Shown here: positions 51,128 to 58,985 of the stretch, in pieces
Numbering within the stretch: position 1 is the stretch's first letter
How the letters are laid out: every line of letters begins with the position of its first letter
Assembly: GCF_002754195.1 (NCBI RefSeq)
Contig: NZ_PEEU01000001.1
Span: 1,798,001-1,862,000 of the forward strand
From: Flavobacterium sp. 9
GTDB lineage: Bacteria; Bacteroidota; Bacteroidia; Flavobacteriales; Flavobacteriaceae
Length of the DNA: 64,000 nucleotides
Direction of reading: 5' to 3'
Made by a program: the position numbers and the translations under genes
Notes under the pieces: model-generated
What the model was told of the DNA's origin: nothing
Databases searched by the model: none
What the model saw: the letters and a program-made list of their open reading frames with translations, nothing else

Positions 51128-53377
51128 ATGATTGCCTTAAACGCCGCTGCAGAGACTACACACCACTTACAACCCCTTATTAGCGACTTGGGCTTAATCC
51201 TGATGACCGCAGGAATCGCCGTTTTAATATTTAAAAAACTGAAACAACCACTTGTTTTAGGATATCTGATAGCCGGATTTTTAGCCGGAAACCACTTTGA
51301 TTTTTTTCCATCAATAACTGACATGAAAAGTGTTGAAGTCTGGGCCGAAATTGGGGTTATATTTCTATTGTTTAGTTTGGGACTCGAATTTAGTTTTAAG
51401 AAACTGATGAAAGTCGGCGGAACATCTTCTGTCACCGCCATAACGCAAATTATGTTTATGGTCATTATTGGCTATTGCGTGGGACAATGGATGGATTGGA
51501 GTAAAATGGATAGTATTTTTCTTGGCGCCACACTTTCGATATCGTCAACAACTATTATTATTCGGGCGTTTGATGAACTGGGAGTTAAAGGAAAAAAGTT
51601 CGTTGGAATTGTTTTTGGCGCTTTAATTGTCGAAGATATTGTAGCAATATTAATGTTGGTTTTATTATCAACAATTGCGGTTAGTGATCAGGTTTCAGGT
51701 GGTGCATTATTACAATCCGTTTTAAAATTAGTCTTCTTTTTAATTATATGGTTTTTAGGCGGAATCTTCATTATTCCAACATTTCTTAAGAAAGCAAAAC
51801 ATCTTTTGACAGACGAAATGTTACTTATTATTTCGCTCGCACTTTGTTTAATGATGGTTATGTTTGCTGCCAATGTTGGATTCTCTCCTGCTTTGGGTGC
51901 ATTTATTATGGGTTCTATTATTGCCGAAACTACTCAAGCCGAAAAAATAGAGCATTTGATTCAGCCTGTAAAAGATTTATTTGGTGCAGTTTTCTTTGTT
52001 TCTGTGGGAATGTTAATCAATCCGGAAACTTTGGTTACTTATGCACTTCCGGTTGCTCTTATTACGCTTTTAACCATTTTCGGGAAAGCATTTAGTTCTT
52101 CTATTGGAGCTTTATTATCCGGACAACCACTTAAACAATCTGTTCAAACTGGTATGAGTTTGGCACAAATTGGGGAGTTTTCGTTTATTATTGCAACTCT
52201 GGGAATGACGCTTAAAGTGACAAGCGATTTTTTATATCCGATAATTGTTGCGGTATCTGCCATTACAACTTTTACAACTCCGTTTTTGATTAAATATTCT
52301 GATCCATTTTCCGGATATCTGGAAAGAAAACTACCAAAAAAATGGGTCAAAAACATTAACCGTTATAGTGTCAATGCACAAGCGATTAAATCTGTAAGTA
52401 CATGGCAAGTAGTACTTCGTGCATCTGTAACACAAATTATACTGCATACGATAATTATTACGGCAATCATTTTATTGTCGTCAAAATTTGTAGCTCCGTT
52501 AGTTGCTGATACCCGTTTTGGAAACACATTGGCGGCATTGATCACTTTGGTCGTAATTGCACCATTTTTATGGGCACTTTCATTACGACGTGTAAAGGTC
52601 AATGAAGTCGATGAATTATGGGAAGAACGCAAATATCGTGGTGCACTTTTAATGTTGATCTTAATAAGAATGAGCCTTGGATTATTCTTTGTTGGATTTT
52701 TATTGAACATTTTCTTCTCGCCTTTAGTGGCTTTTATTGCCTTAATAATTGCAATTGGAGCGTATCAATTGTTTCCTAAAAAATTAAACGAGCAATATCA
52801 TAAAATCGAAAATCACTTTTTGAAGAATTTAAACGATCGTGAAAACAAAAAAATTGACAGACGATATGCCAATTTAATGCCTTGGGACGGTCACATGTCT
52901 ATTTTTGATATTGGAAAAGAATCAAATCTGGCGGGGAAAACTCTGGAAGAATTGCGCATTCGCGAAAACTTAGGAATCAATATTGCTTTCATAAGACGTG
53001 GAGAAGTCACAATACCAATTCCGACTAAAAATGAACGTCTCTTTCCTGGTGACGAAATTTGTGTTATTGGTACCGATGAACAAATTACTCAATTTACTAA
53101 TTATTTAGATAAGCAAGTTGAAGCTGCCAGCAGTATAGACGAAACTGAAATTGTATTACGTCAAATGGAAATTTCTAATGAAGAGTTTGTTCAAAAAACG
53201 ATTGGGCAATTTAGAGGAAAAACAGGTGGACTTGTTGTAGGACTTGAAAGAAATGGTAATCGAATCTTAAATCCTGAATCGCATTTACTCTTAGAAAAAA
53301 ATGACATTATTTGGGTTGTCGGCGATAAAAAACGAATGAACGAATTATCCAAAAAGAGCGTTAATATACCGATTTAA
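51128..53377 (+). CDS. Kef/CPA2-type cation:proton antiporter with two C-terminal RCK_C domains
   Basis: 749 residues: 12-13 helices (about 15-510) with GFLAGNHFDFFPS, LLFSLGLEFSFKKL and FGALIVEDIVAI, the Na+/H+ exchanger fold, then two TrkA-C (RCK_C) domains (about 575-660 and 670-745), without an RCK_N nucleotide-binding domain. It moves K+ or Na+ out in exchange for protons. The double RCK_C without RCK_N is an unusual regulatory part. Confidence 0.9.
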   Translation: MIALNAAAETTHHLQPLISDLGLILMTAGIAVLIFKKLKQPLVLGYLIAGFLAGNHFDFFPSITDMKSVEVWAEIGVIFLLFSLGLEFSFKKLMKVGGTSSVTAITQIMFMVIIGYCVGQWMDWSKMDSIFLGATLSISSTTIIIRAFDELGVKGKKFVGIVFGALIVEDIVAILMLVLLSTIAVSDQVSGGALLQSVLKLVFFLIIWFLGGIFIIPTFLKKAKHLLTDEMLLIISLALCLMMVMFAANVGFSPALGAFIMGSIIAETTQAEKIEHLIQPVKDLFGAVFFVSVGMLINPETLVTYALPVALITLLTIFGKAFSSSIGALLSGQPLKQSVQTGMSLAQIGEFSFIIATLGMTLKVTSDFLYPIIVAVSAITTFTTPFLIKYSDPFSGYLERKLPKKWVKNINRYSVNAQAIKSVSTWQVVLRASVTQIILHTIIITAIILLSSKFVAPLVADTRFGNTLAALITLVVIAPFLWALSLRRVKVNEVDELWEERKYRGALLMLILIRMSLGLFFVGFLLNIFFSPLVAFIALIIAIGAYQLFPKKLNEQYHKIENHFLKNLNDRENKKIDRRYANLMPWDGHMSIFDIGKESNLAGKTLEELRIRENLGINIAFIRRGEVTIPIPTKNERLFPGDEICVIGTDEQITQFTNYLDKQVEAASSIDETEIVLRQMEISNEEFVQKTIGQFRGKTGGLVVGLERNGNRILNPESHLLLEKNDIIWVVGDKKRMNELSKKSVNIPI

Positions 53378-53470
53378 AAAAGGTTTTTTTAAAGATACTA
53401 AGGTACTAAGTTTCTGAGGTACTAAGATTTTAACTCAGGACCTTAGAAACTTAGACACTTAGAACCTTAT
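53378..53470. repeat. CTAAG/CTTAG hairpin array
   Basis: TACTAAGGTACTAAGTTTCTG on the left and CTTAGAAACTTAGACACTTAG on the right, with AACTCAGGACCTTAG in the middle. Between convergent genes; it overlaps the peroxiredoxin stop. Confidence 0.82.
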
Positions 53471-54105
53471 TTATTAGGTTGCGGTGTAATACGCAAATAT
53501 GGTTTTATTGGTGTGTGTCCTTTTGGGAATTTAGCAGGAATATCACTGTCTGGAACTGCTGGCGTGATTACTACATCTTCACCATCTTTCCAGTTTGCAG
53601 GAGTTGCTACGCTATAATTTGCTGTTAATTGCAAACTATCGATTACACGAAGTAATTCATCAAAATTTCTTCCTGTTGAAGCCGGATATGTTAACGTCAA
53701 TTTTATCTTTTTATCAGGTCCAATTACAAACACAGAACGAACTGTAAATTTCTCGCTTGCATTTGGGTGCAGCATATCATATAAAGTTGCGATTTTTTTA
53801 TCTTCGTCGGCAATTATTGGGAAATTAACGGTTGTATTTTGAGTTTCGTTAATGTCTTTAATCCACTCTTTGTGAGATTCTAAACCATCTACACTTAGTG
53901 CTATAACTTTTGTATTTCTTTTTTTAAATTCCGGAACATAGTTAGCAACCGTTCCTAATTCTGTTGTACAAACAGGTGTAAAATCTGCAGGATGCGAAAA
54001 TAAAACTCCCCAGGAATCTCCCAACCATTCATGAAAATTGATTGGCCCTTCGGTCGTTTCTGCATGAAAATCCGGAGCAATATCTCCTAATCTTAATGTT
54101 GACAT
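53467..54105 (-). CDS. 1-Cys peroxiredoxin (Prx6-like)
   Basis: 212 residues from the ATG at 54105 (MSTLRLGDIAPDFHAETTEG); the earlier TTG at 54141 is rejected. The peroxidatic cysteine is in HPADFTPVCTTELG (Cys46). No resolving Cys is found in the rest, so it is 1-Cys, Prx6 subfamily. Reduces hydroperoxides in the cytoplasm; single gene. Confidence 0.94.
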   Translation of the reverse strand: MSTLRLGDIAPDFHAETTEGPINFHEWLGDSWGVLFSHPADFTPVCTTELGTVANYVPEFKKRNTKVIALSVDGLESHKEWIKDINETQNTTVNFPIIADEDKKIATLYDMLHPNASEKFTVRSVFVIGPDKKIKLTLTYPASTGRNFDELLRVIDSLQLTANYSVATPANWKDGEDVVITPAVPDSDIPAKFPKGHTPIKPYLRITPQPNK

Positions 54106-54217
54106 AATTATAGTTTTTTTAGTTCCTCTAAAATTAGTCAAAAAAGAGATAAAGAAAACACGATTTTTTTAAAAATTAGTTAAAATTCTATTTTCCCTGT
54201 AGAATTAGTTCTGTTTA

Positions 54218-55129
54218 CTAAATAAATTGAAGAATCAAGTACCAAACAGCAAGCGTTAAAAACGAAATTGGGATTCCAAAACCAATCATCATACTGCTTA
54301 ATCTGGGTTTTAATCCGTAGGTCGAAGCCAGAATTGCACCTGTAATCATTGGAGCCATAGCAGTTTCCATCAACGTTACTTTTATAGCTTCTGAATGTTG
54401 ATTGAAAATAAAAACGTACAACACAAAAATTACCAAAGGACTAAGAATTAACTTGAAGAAAAGTCCAAGTCGAAGAAATTTCCAATGCTGACTTCTTCGG
54501 TCAAATTGAAGTTGTAATCCTACCGAAAGCAATGCCAACGGAGTTACCAAACTTCCTAATTTTAATAAAAAAGCCTGAATATCAATATTAAATTGATAGT
54601 CTGAAATATTCATTAAACAAGCAACAATAAATGTGAGGAATGGTGGAAAAAGCAATACTTTTTTGATAATGCTAATCGCGTTTGGACTTCCTTTTGAATA
54701 AAAAGCCGCGACAAAAACTCCCAAAGAAGAAACCACAACAAAGGTTCCGGGTTGATCTACCAAAACAGCAGTTTCTAAACCTTTTTTTCCAAATAAAGCT
54801 TCAATTATAGGATAACCAAGAAAAGAACTATTGCTTAATCCGGCAGTTAAAATCAGACAGCCAATAAGTTTGTTTGACCAGCCAAATTTTCTTCCCAGGA
54901 AATGAAAAAAGACAAACGCCAAAATGAAACAAATCCAACCCGAAGCAATTGGAAACAATAATTCATTGCTCCACTTTATTTTCGGAATGTGATATAAGGT
55001 AATTGCAGGTAAACAAATATAAATTACAATCTTGTTTAAAACCTTGTAAATATTAGTCGGAAAGCGTTTTACTCTTTGTAAAAGCAAACCTAATGTCAGG
55101 AAGAAAAATATTAAAATAAAATTATTCAT
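54218..55129 (-). CDS. AEC (auxin efflux carrier) family transporter
   Basis: 303 residues with about ten helices and an internal repeat of five. LSNSSFLGYPIIEALFG and ALLSVGLQL are typical of AEC proteins (YfdV-like), which export small organic acids or import them. Substrate unknown. Both promoter elements fit upstream (55145-55177). Confidence 0.87.
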   Translation of the reverse strand: MNNFILIFFFLTLGLLLQRVKRFPTNIYKVLNKIVIYICLPAITLYHIPKIKWSNELLFPIASGWICFILAFVFFHFLGRKFGWSNKLIGCLILTAGLSNSSFLGYPIIEALFGKKGLETAVLVDQPGTFVVVSSLGVFVAAFYSKGSPNAISIIKKVLLFPPFLTFIVACLMNISDYQFNIDIQAFLLKLGSLVTPLALLSVGLQLQFDRRSQHWKFLRLGLFFKLILSPLVIFVLYVFIFNQHSEAIKVTLMETAMAPMITGAILASTYGLKPRLSSMMIGFGIPISFLTLAVWYLILQFI

Positions 55130-55144
55130 AGCGTTGAGTGATCA

Positions 55145-55177
55145 CAAAAATAGACATTTATAAATTGCGCTATCAAA
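55145..55177 (-). promoter_or_regulatory. Probable promoter of the AEC gene
   Basis: TTTG (55177-55174), a 21-nt spacer and TATTTTTG (55152-55145) on the minus strand. Confidence 0.5.
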
Positions 55178-55235
55178 GAATTTATTCCAGTTCTTTAACT
55201 TTTTTGTTACTTTTAATATATAATTTCAAAAATCA

Positions 55236-55802
55236 ATGCAGCAAATAAGAGACAATTTTGAGCGCATGGCAAAACTTTCGGATGAAGAATGGGATGCTTT
55301 TTCTTCGAAATTAATACACGAAGAATTTCCAAAGAAAGCGGCAATACTTAAAAAAGACCATTTAGAAAACTATCTTTCATTTGTCGAGAAAGGATTAGTA
55401 CGATATTATATTCCTCGTGAAGATAGCGATCTCACTTTTGCGTTTGTATTTGATGGTGAATTTGCAAGCGGTTATGATTCCTTTATCACAAGATTACCCG
55501 CGCATTATAACATTGAAGCTCTGGCCGACACCGTACTTTGGCGCATATCTTACAATGATCTTCAGGACATTTATGCTGAAACCAAAATTGGTAATACAAT
55601 TGGTCGTCTTGCAAGCGAAAGCTTATTTCTAAAAAAAACTAAAAGAGAACTTTCCCTTCTTAATGATTCAGCAGAACAACGATATCGCAATTTGTTTATA
55701 GAACAACCACAATTAATTCAGAAGATTCCTCAAAAGTATCTTGCGTCTTATATTGGCATTACTCCACAAGCGCTTAGCCGAATAAGAAAGCGCATTTATT
55801 AA
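55236..55802 (+). CDS. Crp/Fnr-family transcriptional regulator
   Basis: 188 residues: a cNMP-like sensor domain (about 20-125), helical linker, and an HTH (about 145-186) ending QKIPQKYLASYIGITPQALSRIRKRIY. Such short Crp-like proteins in Flavobacterium are common and their effectors are unknown. It stands 54 nt upstream of the DoxX-like gene, a likely target. Confidence 0.9.
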   Translation: MQQIRDNFERMAKLSDEEWDAFSSKLIHEEFPKKAAILKKDHLENYLSFVEKGLVRYYIPREDSDLTFAFVFDGEFASGYDSFITRLPAHYNIEALADTVLWRISYNDLQDIYAETKIGNTIGRLASESLFLKKTKRELSLLNDSAEQRYRNLFIEQPQLIQKIPQKYLASYIGITPQALSRIRKRIY

Positions 55803-55823
55803 CCCAAGTTCATTGTTTAAGGT

Positions 55824-55831
55824 TACTTTTG
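55824..55831 (+). promoter_or_regulatory. Promoter -7 element of the DoxX-like gene
   Basis: TACTTTTG, 25 nt before the ATG at 55857. A GTG at 55833 directly after it would be before the transcription start, so it is rejected. Confidence 0.6.
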
Positions 55832-55856
55832 AGTGCAACTTTGTATAAAAAAAGAT

Positions 55857-56321
55857 ATGGAAACCTTATTTATTTTATTCGGAGTTTTTGCAATTGCTTT
55901 GCTGATTATAAGACTTAAAACCAAAACATTTGAAACAGCACTTGCCGGAAGAATTGCTATGGCAGCAATGCTTGTATTTACAGCTATTGGTCATTTTGCT
56001 TTTGCCAAAGGAATGGCAATGATGATCTCCTTTTTGCCCTCACCTATTATAATTGTCTATGCAACAGGGATTATCGAAATCATTGGCGCGATTTGGCTTT
56101 TAATTCCTGAAACAAAAGTGCTTAGCGGCAAACTTCTTATTGTATTTTTTATAATGCTGCTTCCTGCAAATATCTATGCTGCCTCTCACAATATAAATCT
56201 GCAAGCGGCAGATTACAGTGGAAAAGGCATTTCTTATCTATGGTTCAGAATCCCGTTACAGCTTCTTTTTATAGGTTGGGTATATTTTTTTGCAATTCGA
56301 AATCAATCAAAAATCAAATAG
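55857..56321 (+). CDS. DoxX-like membrane protein
   Basis: 154 residues with four helices: METLFILFGVFAIALL, AMAAMLVFTAIGHFAFAKG, PIIIVYATGIIEIIGAIWLL and LLIVFFIMLLPANIYAA. Resembles DoxX/SURF4-type membrane proteins. Function unknown. The upstream Crp-like regulator may control it. Confidence 0.75.
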   Translation: METLFILFGVFAIALLIIRLKTKTFETALAGRIAMAAMLVFTAIGHFAFAKGMAMMISFLPSPIIIVYATGIIEIIGAIWLLIPETKVLSGKLLIVFFIMLLPANIYAASHNINLQAADYSGKGISYLWFRIPLQLLFIGWVYFFAIRNQSKIK

Positions 56322-56448
56322 TTTTTCTCAGGAAATACGCGTTATTCAAACGAATAATGCGTATAAATTCCTGTTTGTTTTTATGCTATGATTTTCATTG
56401 GCACAATTAATTTTTAGTTAAAACTTTTTTTATTCAAAAAAACCTCTC

Positions 56449-56456
56449 TACATTTG
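56449..56456 (+). promoter_or_regulatory. Rrf2-regulator promoter -7 element
   Basis: TACATTTG, 19 nt before the start at 56476; a TTTTTT run lies at the -33 distance. Confidence 0.5.
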
Positions 56457-56475
56457 TAACATATTTTATTACAGT

Positions 56476-56883
56476 ATGATTTCAGGTAAATTTGCCATAA
56501 CGATTCACATTTTGACTTTGCTGACAAAATACCCTAATGATTTTTTATCATCTGAGTATATTGCGGGAAGCATCAATTTGAATCCTGTTTTGGTTCGAAA
56601 AGAAATTGCCAACTTAAAAGCACATCATGTTGTAGAAAGTAAAGAAGGTAAAAATGGCGGAACAAAACTTTCTGTCGATCCTTCGAAAATTACATTAAAA
56701 GAAATATTTGAAATGACCTTCGAAACCATTAACTTAGGGTATGCAAAAAATCAGCCTAATCCTGACTGTCCTGTTGGAAAAAAGATCAATCAAAACTTAA
56801 GTTCTTTATATGCTGATATGAATCAAAAAGTTAGTCTACAATTAGAAGGAATTTCATTGGAAGATTTTTCTAATCAATTCTAA
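56476..56883 (+). CDS. Rrf2-family transcriptional regulator (YwnA-like)
   Basis: 135 residues: winged HTH at residues 1-65 (FAITIHILTLLTK ... LVRKEIANLKAHHVVESKEGKNGG). It has one Cys (PDCPVGK) and not the three of Fe-S cluster types such as IscR, so a YwnA-like redox or small-molecule sensor is more likely. It is followed by an NAD(P)-binding oxidoreductase, a pairing also seen in Bacillus ywnA-ywnB, with 57 nt between them. Confidence 0.88.
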   Translation: MISGKFAITIHILTLLTKYPNDFLSSEYIAGSINLNPVLVRKEIANLKAHHVVESKEGKNGGTKLSVDPSKITLKEIFEMTFETINLGYAKNQPNPDCPVGKKINQNLSSLYADMNQKVSLQLEGISLEDFSNQF

Positions 56884-56940
56884 GACTATTTTTTTATATA
56901 AAACTGTAACATTTTTTATTACTAATTAAAATTATATATT

Positions 56941-57582
56941 ATGAAAATCGCAATTATTGGAGCAACCGGATTTGTTGGCTCAGCAATTTTAAACGAATTA
57001 GCAAACAGAAATCATGACATTACTGCTATTGTAAGAAACCCAAAAGACACTTCGAATGCAACTTGGAAAAGTGCTGATATTTTTAATGTTGATGCTTTGG
57101 CAGAAATTCTAAAAGGAAATGACGTTGTAATCAATGCTTATAATTCAGGTTGGACGAATCCAAACATTTACGATGATTTCATTGCAGGATCAAAAGCGAT
57201 TCAGGAAGCGGTTAAAAAATCTGGTGTAAAACGTTTTATTACAATTGGTGGTGCCGGAAGTTTATTTGTTGCTCCGGGTTTACAAGCGGTTGATACTCCG
57301 GATTTCCCTAAAGAATATCACGCTGGCGCAACTGCAGCAAGAGATTATTTGAATATCCTGAAAGAAGAAAAAGAATTGGATTGGGCATTTTTCAGTCCTG
57401 CTTTCGAAATGCACCAAGGAATTACAACAGGAAGAACAGGAAAATATCGTTTAGGATTAGAGAATCCTGTTTTCAACGGCGAACAAAGAAGTATTTTGTC
57501 TGTTGAGGATTTAGCAGTTGTAATTGCTGATGAAGCCGAAAACGCAAAACATCACCAAGTTCGTTTTACTGCAGCTTATTAA
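56941..57582 (+). CDS. NAD(P)-binding oxidoreductase (YwnB-like)
   Basis: 213 residues, Rossmann fold: KIAIIGATGFVGSAILNEL (1-20), VVINAYNSGW, KRFITIGGAGSL and LDWAFFSPAFE, as in NmrA-like/NAD(P)H-binding atypical SDR proteins. No catalytic YxxxK. It is probably regulated by the upstream Rrf2 gene. Substrate unknown. Confidence 0.88.
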   Translation: MKIAIIGATGFVGSAILNELANRNHDITAIVRNPKDTSNATWKSADIFNVDALAEILKGNDVVINAYNSGWTNPNIYDDFIAGSKAIQEAVKKSGVKRFITIGGAGSLFVAPGLQAVDTPDFPKEYHAGATAARDYLNILKEEKELDWAFFSPAFEMHQGITTGRTGKYRLGLENPVFNGEQRSILSVEDLAVVIADEAENAKHHQVRFTAAY

Positions 57583-57660
57583 AACACGAATTTCACGAAT
57601 TAACACGGATTAAAATGTTTAGCAGACTTGTAATTCGTGTTAATTCGTGAAATTAGTGTT
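57583..57660. repeat. 29-nt inverted repeat with AACACGAATT words
   Basis: Arms 57583-57611 and 57632-57660 pair with two mismatches across a 20-nt loop, directly after the stop at 57582. The arm words are AACACGAATTTCACGAATTA and its complement. Confidence 0.8.
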
Positions 57661-57693
57661 CCATTTACAAAACAGTTTCAAAGAAAATCCTTT

Positions 57694-57724
57694 TTTGAAA
57701 CTGTTTTTGTTTTCTGTACTTTTA
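57694..57724 (+). promoter_or_regulatory. Promoter of meaB
   Basis: TTTG (57694-57697), a 19-nt spacer and TACTTTTA (57717-57724) match the Bacteroidota consensus except for the last base. It lies 19 nt before the TTG start. Confidence 0.6.
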
Positions 57725-57743
57725 CACTACCAAAAAGTATATT

Positions 57744-58838
57744 TTGTCAAGTTCAAAAAAACAATCAAGCAGCTTACAAGAAAAAGCCGGAATTTCACCT
57801 CCTGAAATCACCAATGTTTCTGCTATCCATCAAATTAAAAAAAACAGAAGACAACAGCCTTCTTCAACTGAATTAGTTGATGGAATTTTAAACGGAAACA
57901 GAACGGCATTAAGTCGTGCTATTACTTTGGTCGAAAGCACAAATCCTGAACATGCTGCAAAAGCGAATGATGTTATTAATGGATGTTTGCCGTACGCTAA
58001 TAAATCAATCCGAATAGGAATTACAGGCGTTCCTGGTGTTGGAAAAAGTACTTTTATCGAAGCTTTTGGAAGTTATTTGACGCAATTAGGCAAAAAAGTA
58101 GCCGTTTTGGCGGTTGATCCAAGTAGTTCACTTTCGCACGGAAGTATTCTTGGTGATAAAACCCGAATGGAAGAATTGGTAAAAGATGAAAATGCTTTTA
58201 TTAGACCAAGTGCTTCCGGAGATACTTTGGGCGGTGTGGCAAGAAAAACACGAGAATCAATTATACTTTGTGAAGCCGCAGGTTTTGATACTATTATTAT
58301 CGAAACTGTTGGTGTTGGACAAAGCGAAACCGCTGTTCATAGTATGGTGGATTTTTTCTTATTATTGAAAATTTCCGGTGCCGGTGACGAACTTCAAGGT
58401 ATAAAACGCGGTATTATGGAAATGGCAGATGCTATTGTAATCAATAAAGCGGACGGCGATAATATCAAAAAAGCCAATCAGGCCAAACTCGAATTCAATA
58501 GAGCTTTGCATTTGTTTCCTCCAAAAAAATCAAACTGGCAACCAAAAGTTACGACTTGCAGCGCAATCACCAAAGAAGGAATTTCTGAAATTTGGGAAAC
58601 CATTTCTCAATATGTTGAACTCACACATGAATCAGGTTTCTTTCCCGAAAAACGAAAAGAACAAAACCAATTTTGGATGATGGAAACCATAAACGAACAA
58701 TTGAAACTGAATTTCTACAATCAGCCTGAGATTATTTCGCAACTAGAACAAAACAAAAAAGCAGTGCAAAACGATGAAATTTCACCTTTTGCAGCTGCTC
58801 AGAGTTTATTAAATCTTTATTTTAAAGGTGCTAAGTAA
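57744..58838 (+). CDS. meaB: Methylmalonyl-CoA mutase-associated GTPase MeaB
   Basis: 364 residues from a TTG start; no in-frame ATG is in the N-terminus and a promoter is 19 nt upstream. The G domain has GITGVPGVGKSTFIEAFG (Walker A), VAVLAVDPSSSLSHGS, RMEELVKDENAFIRPSASGDTLGG and TIIIETVGVGQSE. C-terminal dimer segment. It guards or reactivates adenosylcobalamin-dependent mutase. The ATR gene at 29936 belongs to the same pathway. Confidence 0.95.
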   Translation: MSSSKKQSSSLQEKAGISPPEITNVSAIHQIKKNRRQQPSSTELVDGILNGNRTALSRAITLVESTNPEHAAKANDVINGCLPYANKSIRIGITGVPGVGKSTFIEAFGSYLTQLGKKVAVLAVDPSSSLSHGSILGDKTRMEELVKDENAFIRPSASGDTLGGVARKTRESIILCEAAGFDTIIIETVGVGQSETAVHSMVDFFLLLKISGAGDELQGIKRGIMEMADAIVINKADGDNIKKANQAKLEFNRALHLFPPKKSNWQPKVTTCSAITKEGISEIWETISQYVELTHESGFFPEKRKEQNQFWMMETINEQLKLNFYNQPEIISQLEQNKKAVQNDEISPFAAAQSLLNLYFKGAK

Positions 58839-58985
58839 CTAAGATTCTAAGTTACTAAGTCTTCTCCAATATTGTCAATTCGAGCGAAGTCGCGAACTCA
58901 CAAAGCATTTCGACTTCGCTCAATGTGACAAAGTTTACAAGCAACTAAATAAAAACTCAGTACCTTAGAATCTTAGTTACTTAGA
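58826..58985. repeat. CTAAG/CTTAG hairpin array with an inserted GAGCGAAGTCG repeat
   Basis: Left GTGCTAAGTAACTAAGATTC and right CTTAGAATCTTAGTTACTTAG are the array halves. Between them (about 58870-58940) is a second inverted repeat, TTCGAGCGAAGTCGCGAA with CGACTTCGCTCAA, that pairs with itself. Between convergent genes; it overlaps the LtaS-like stop. Confidence 0.8.

Noticed and set aside
57637..57876. 79-residue reading frame over the start of meaB
   Set aside because: It is a shadow of the promoter and the meaB start region, with no domain-like sequence.
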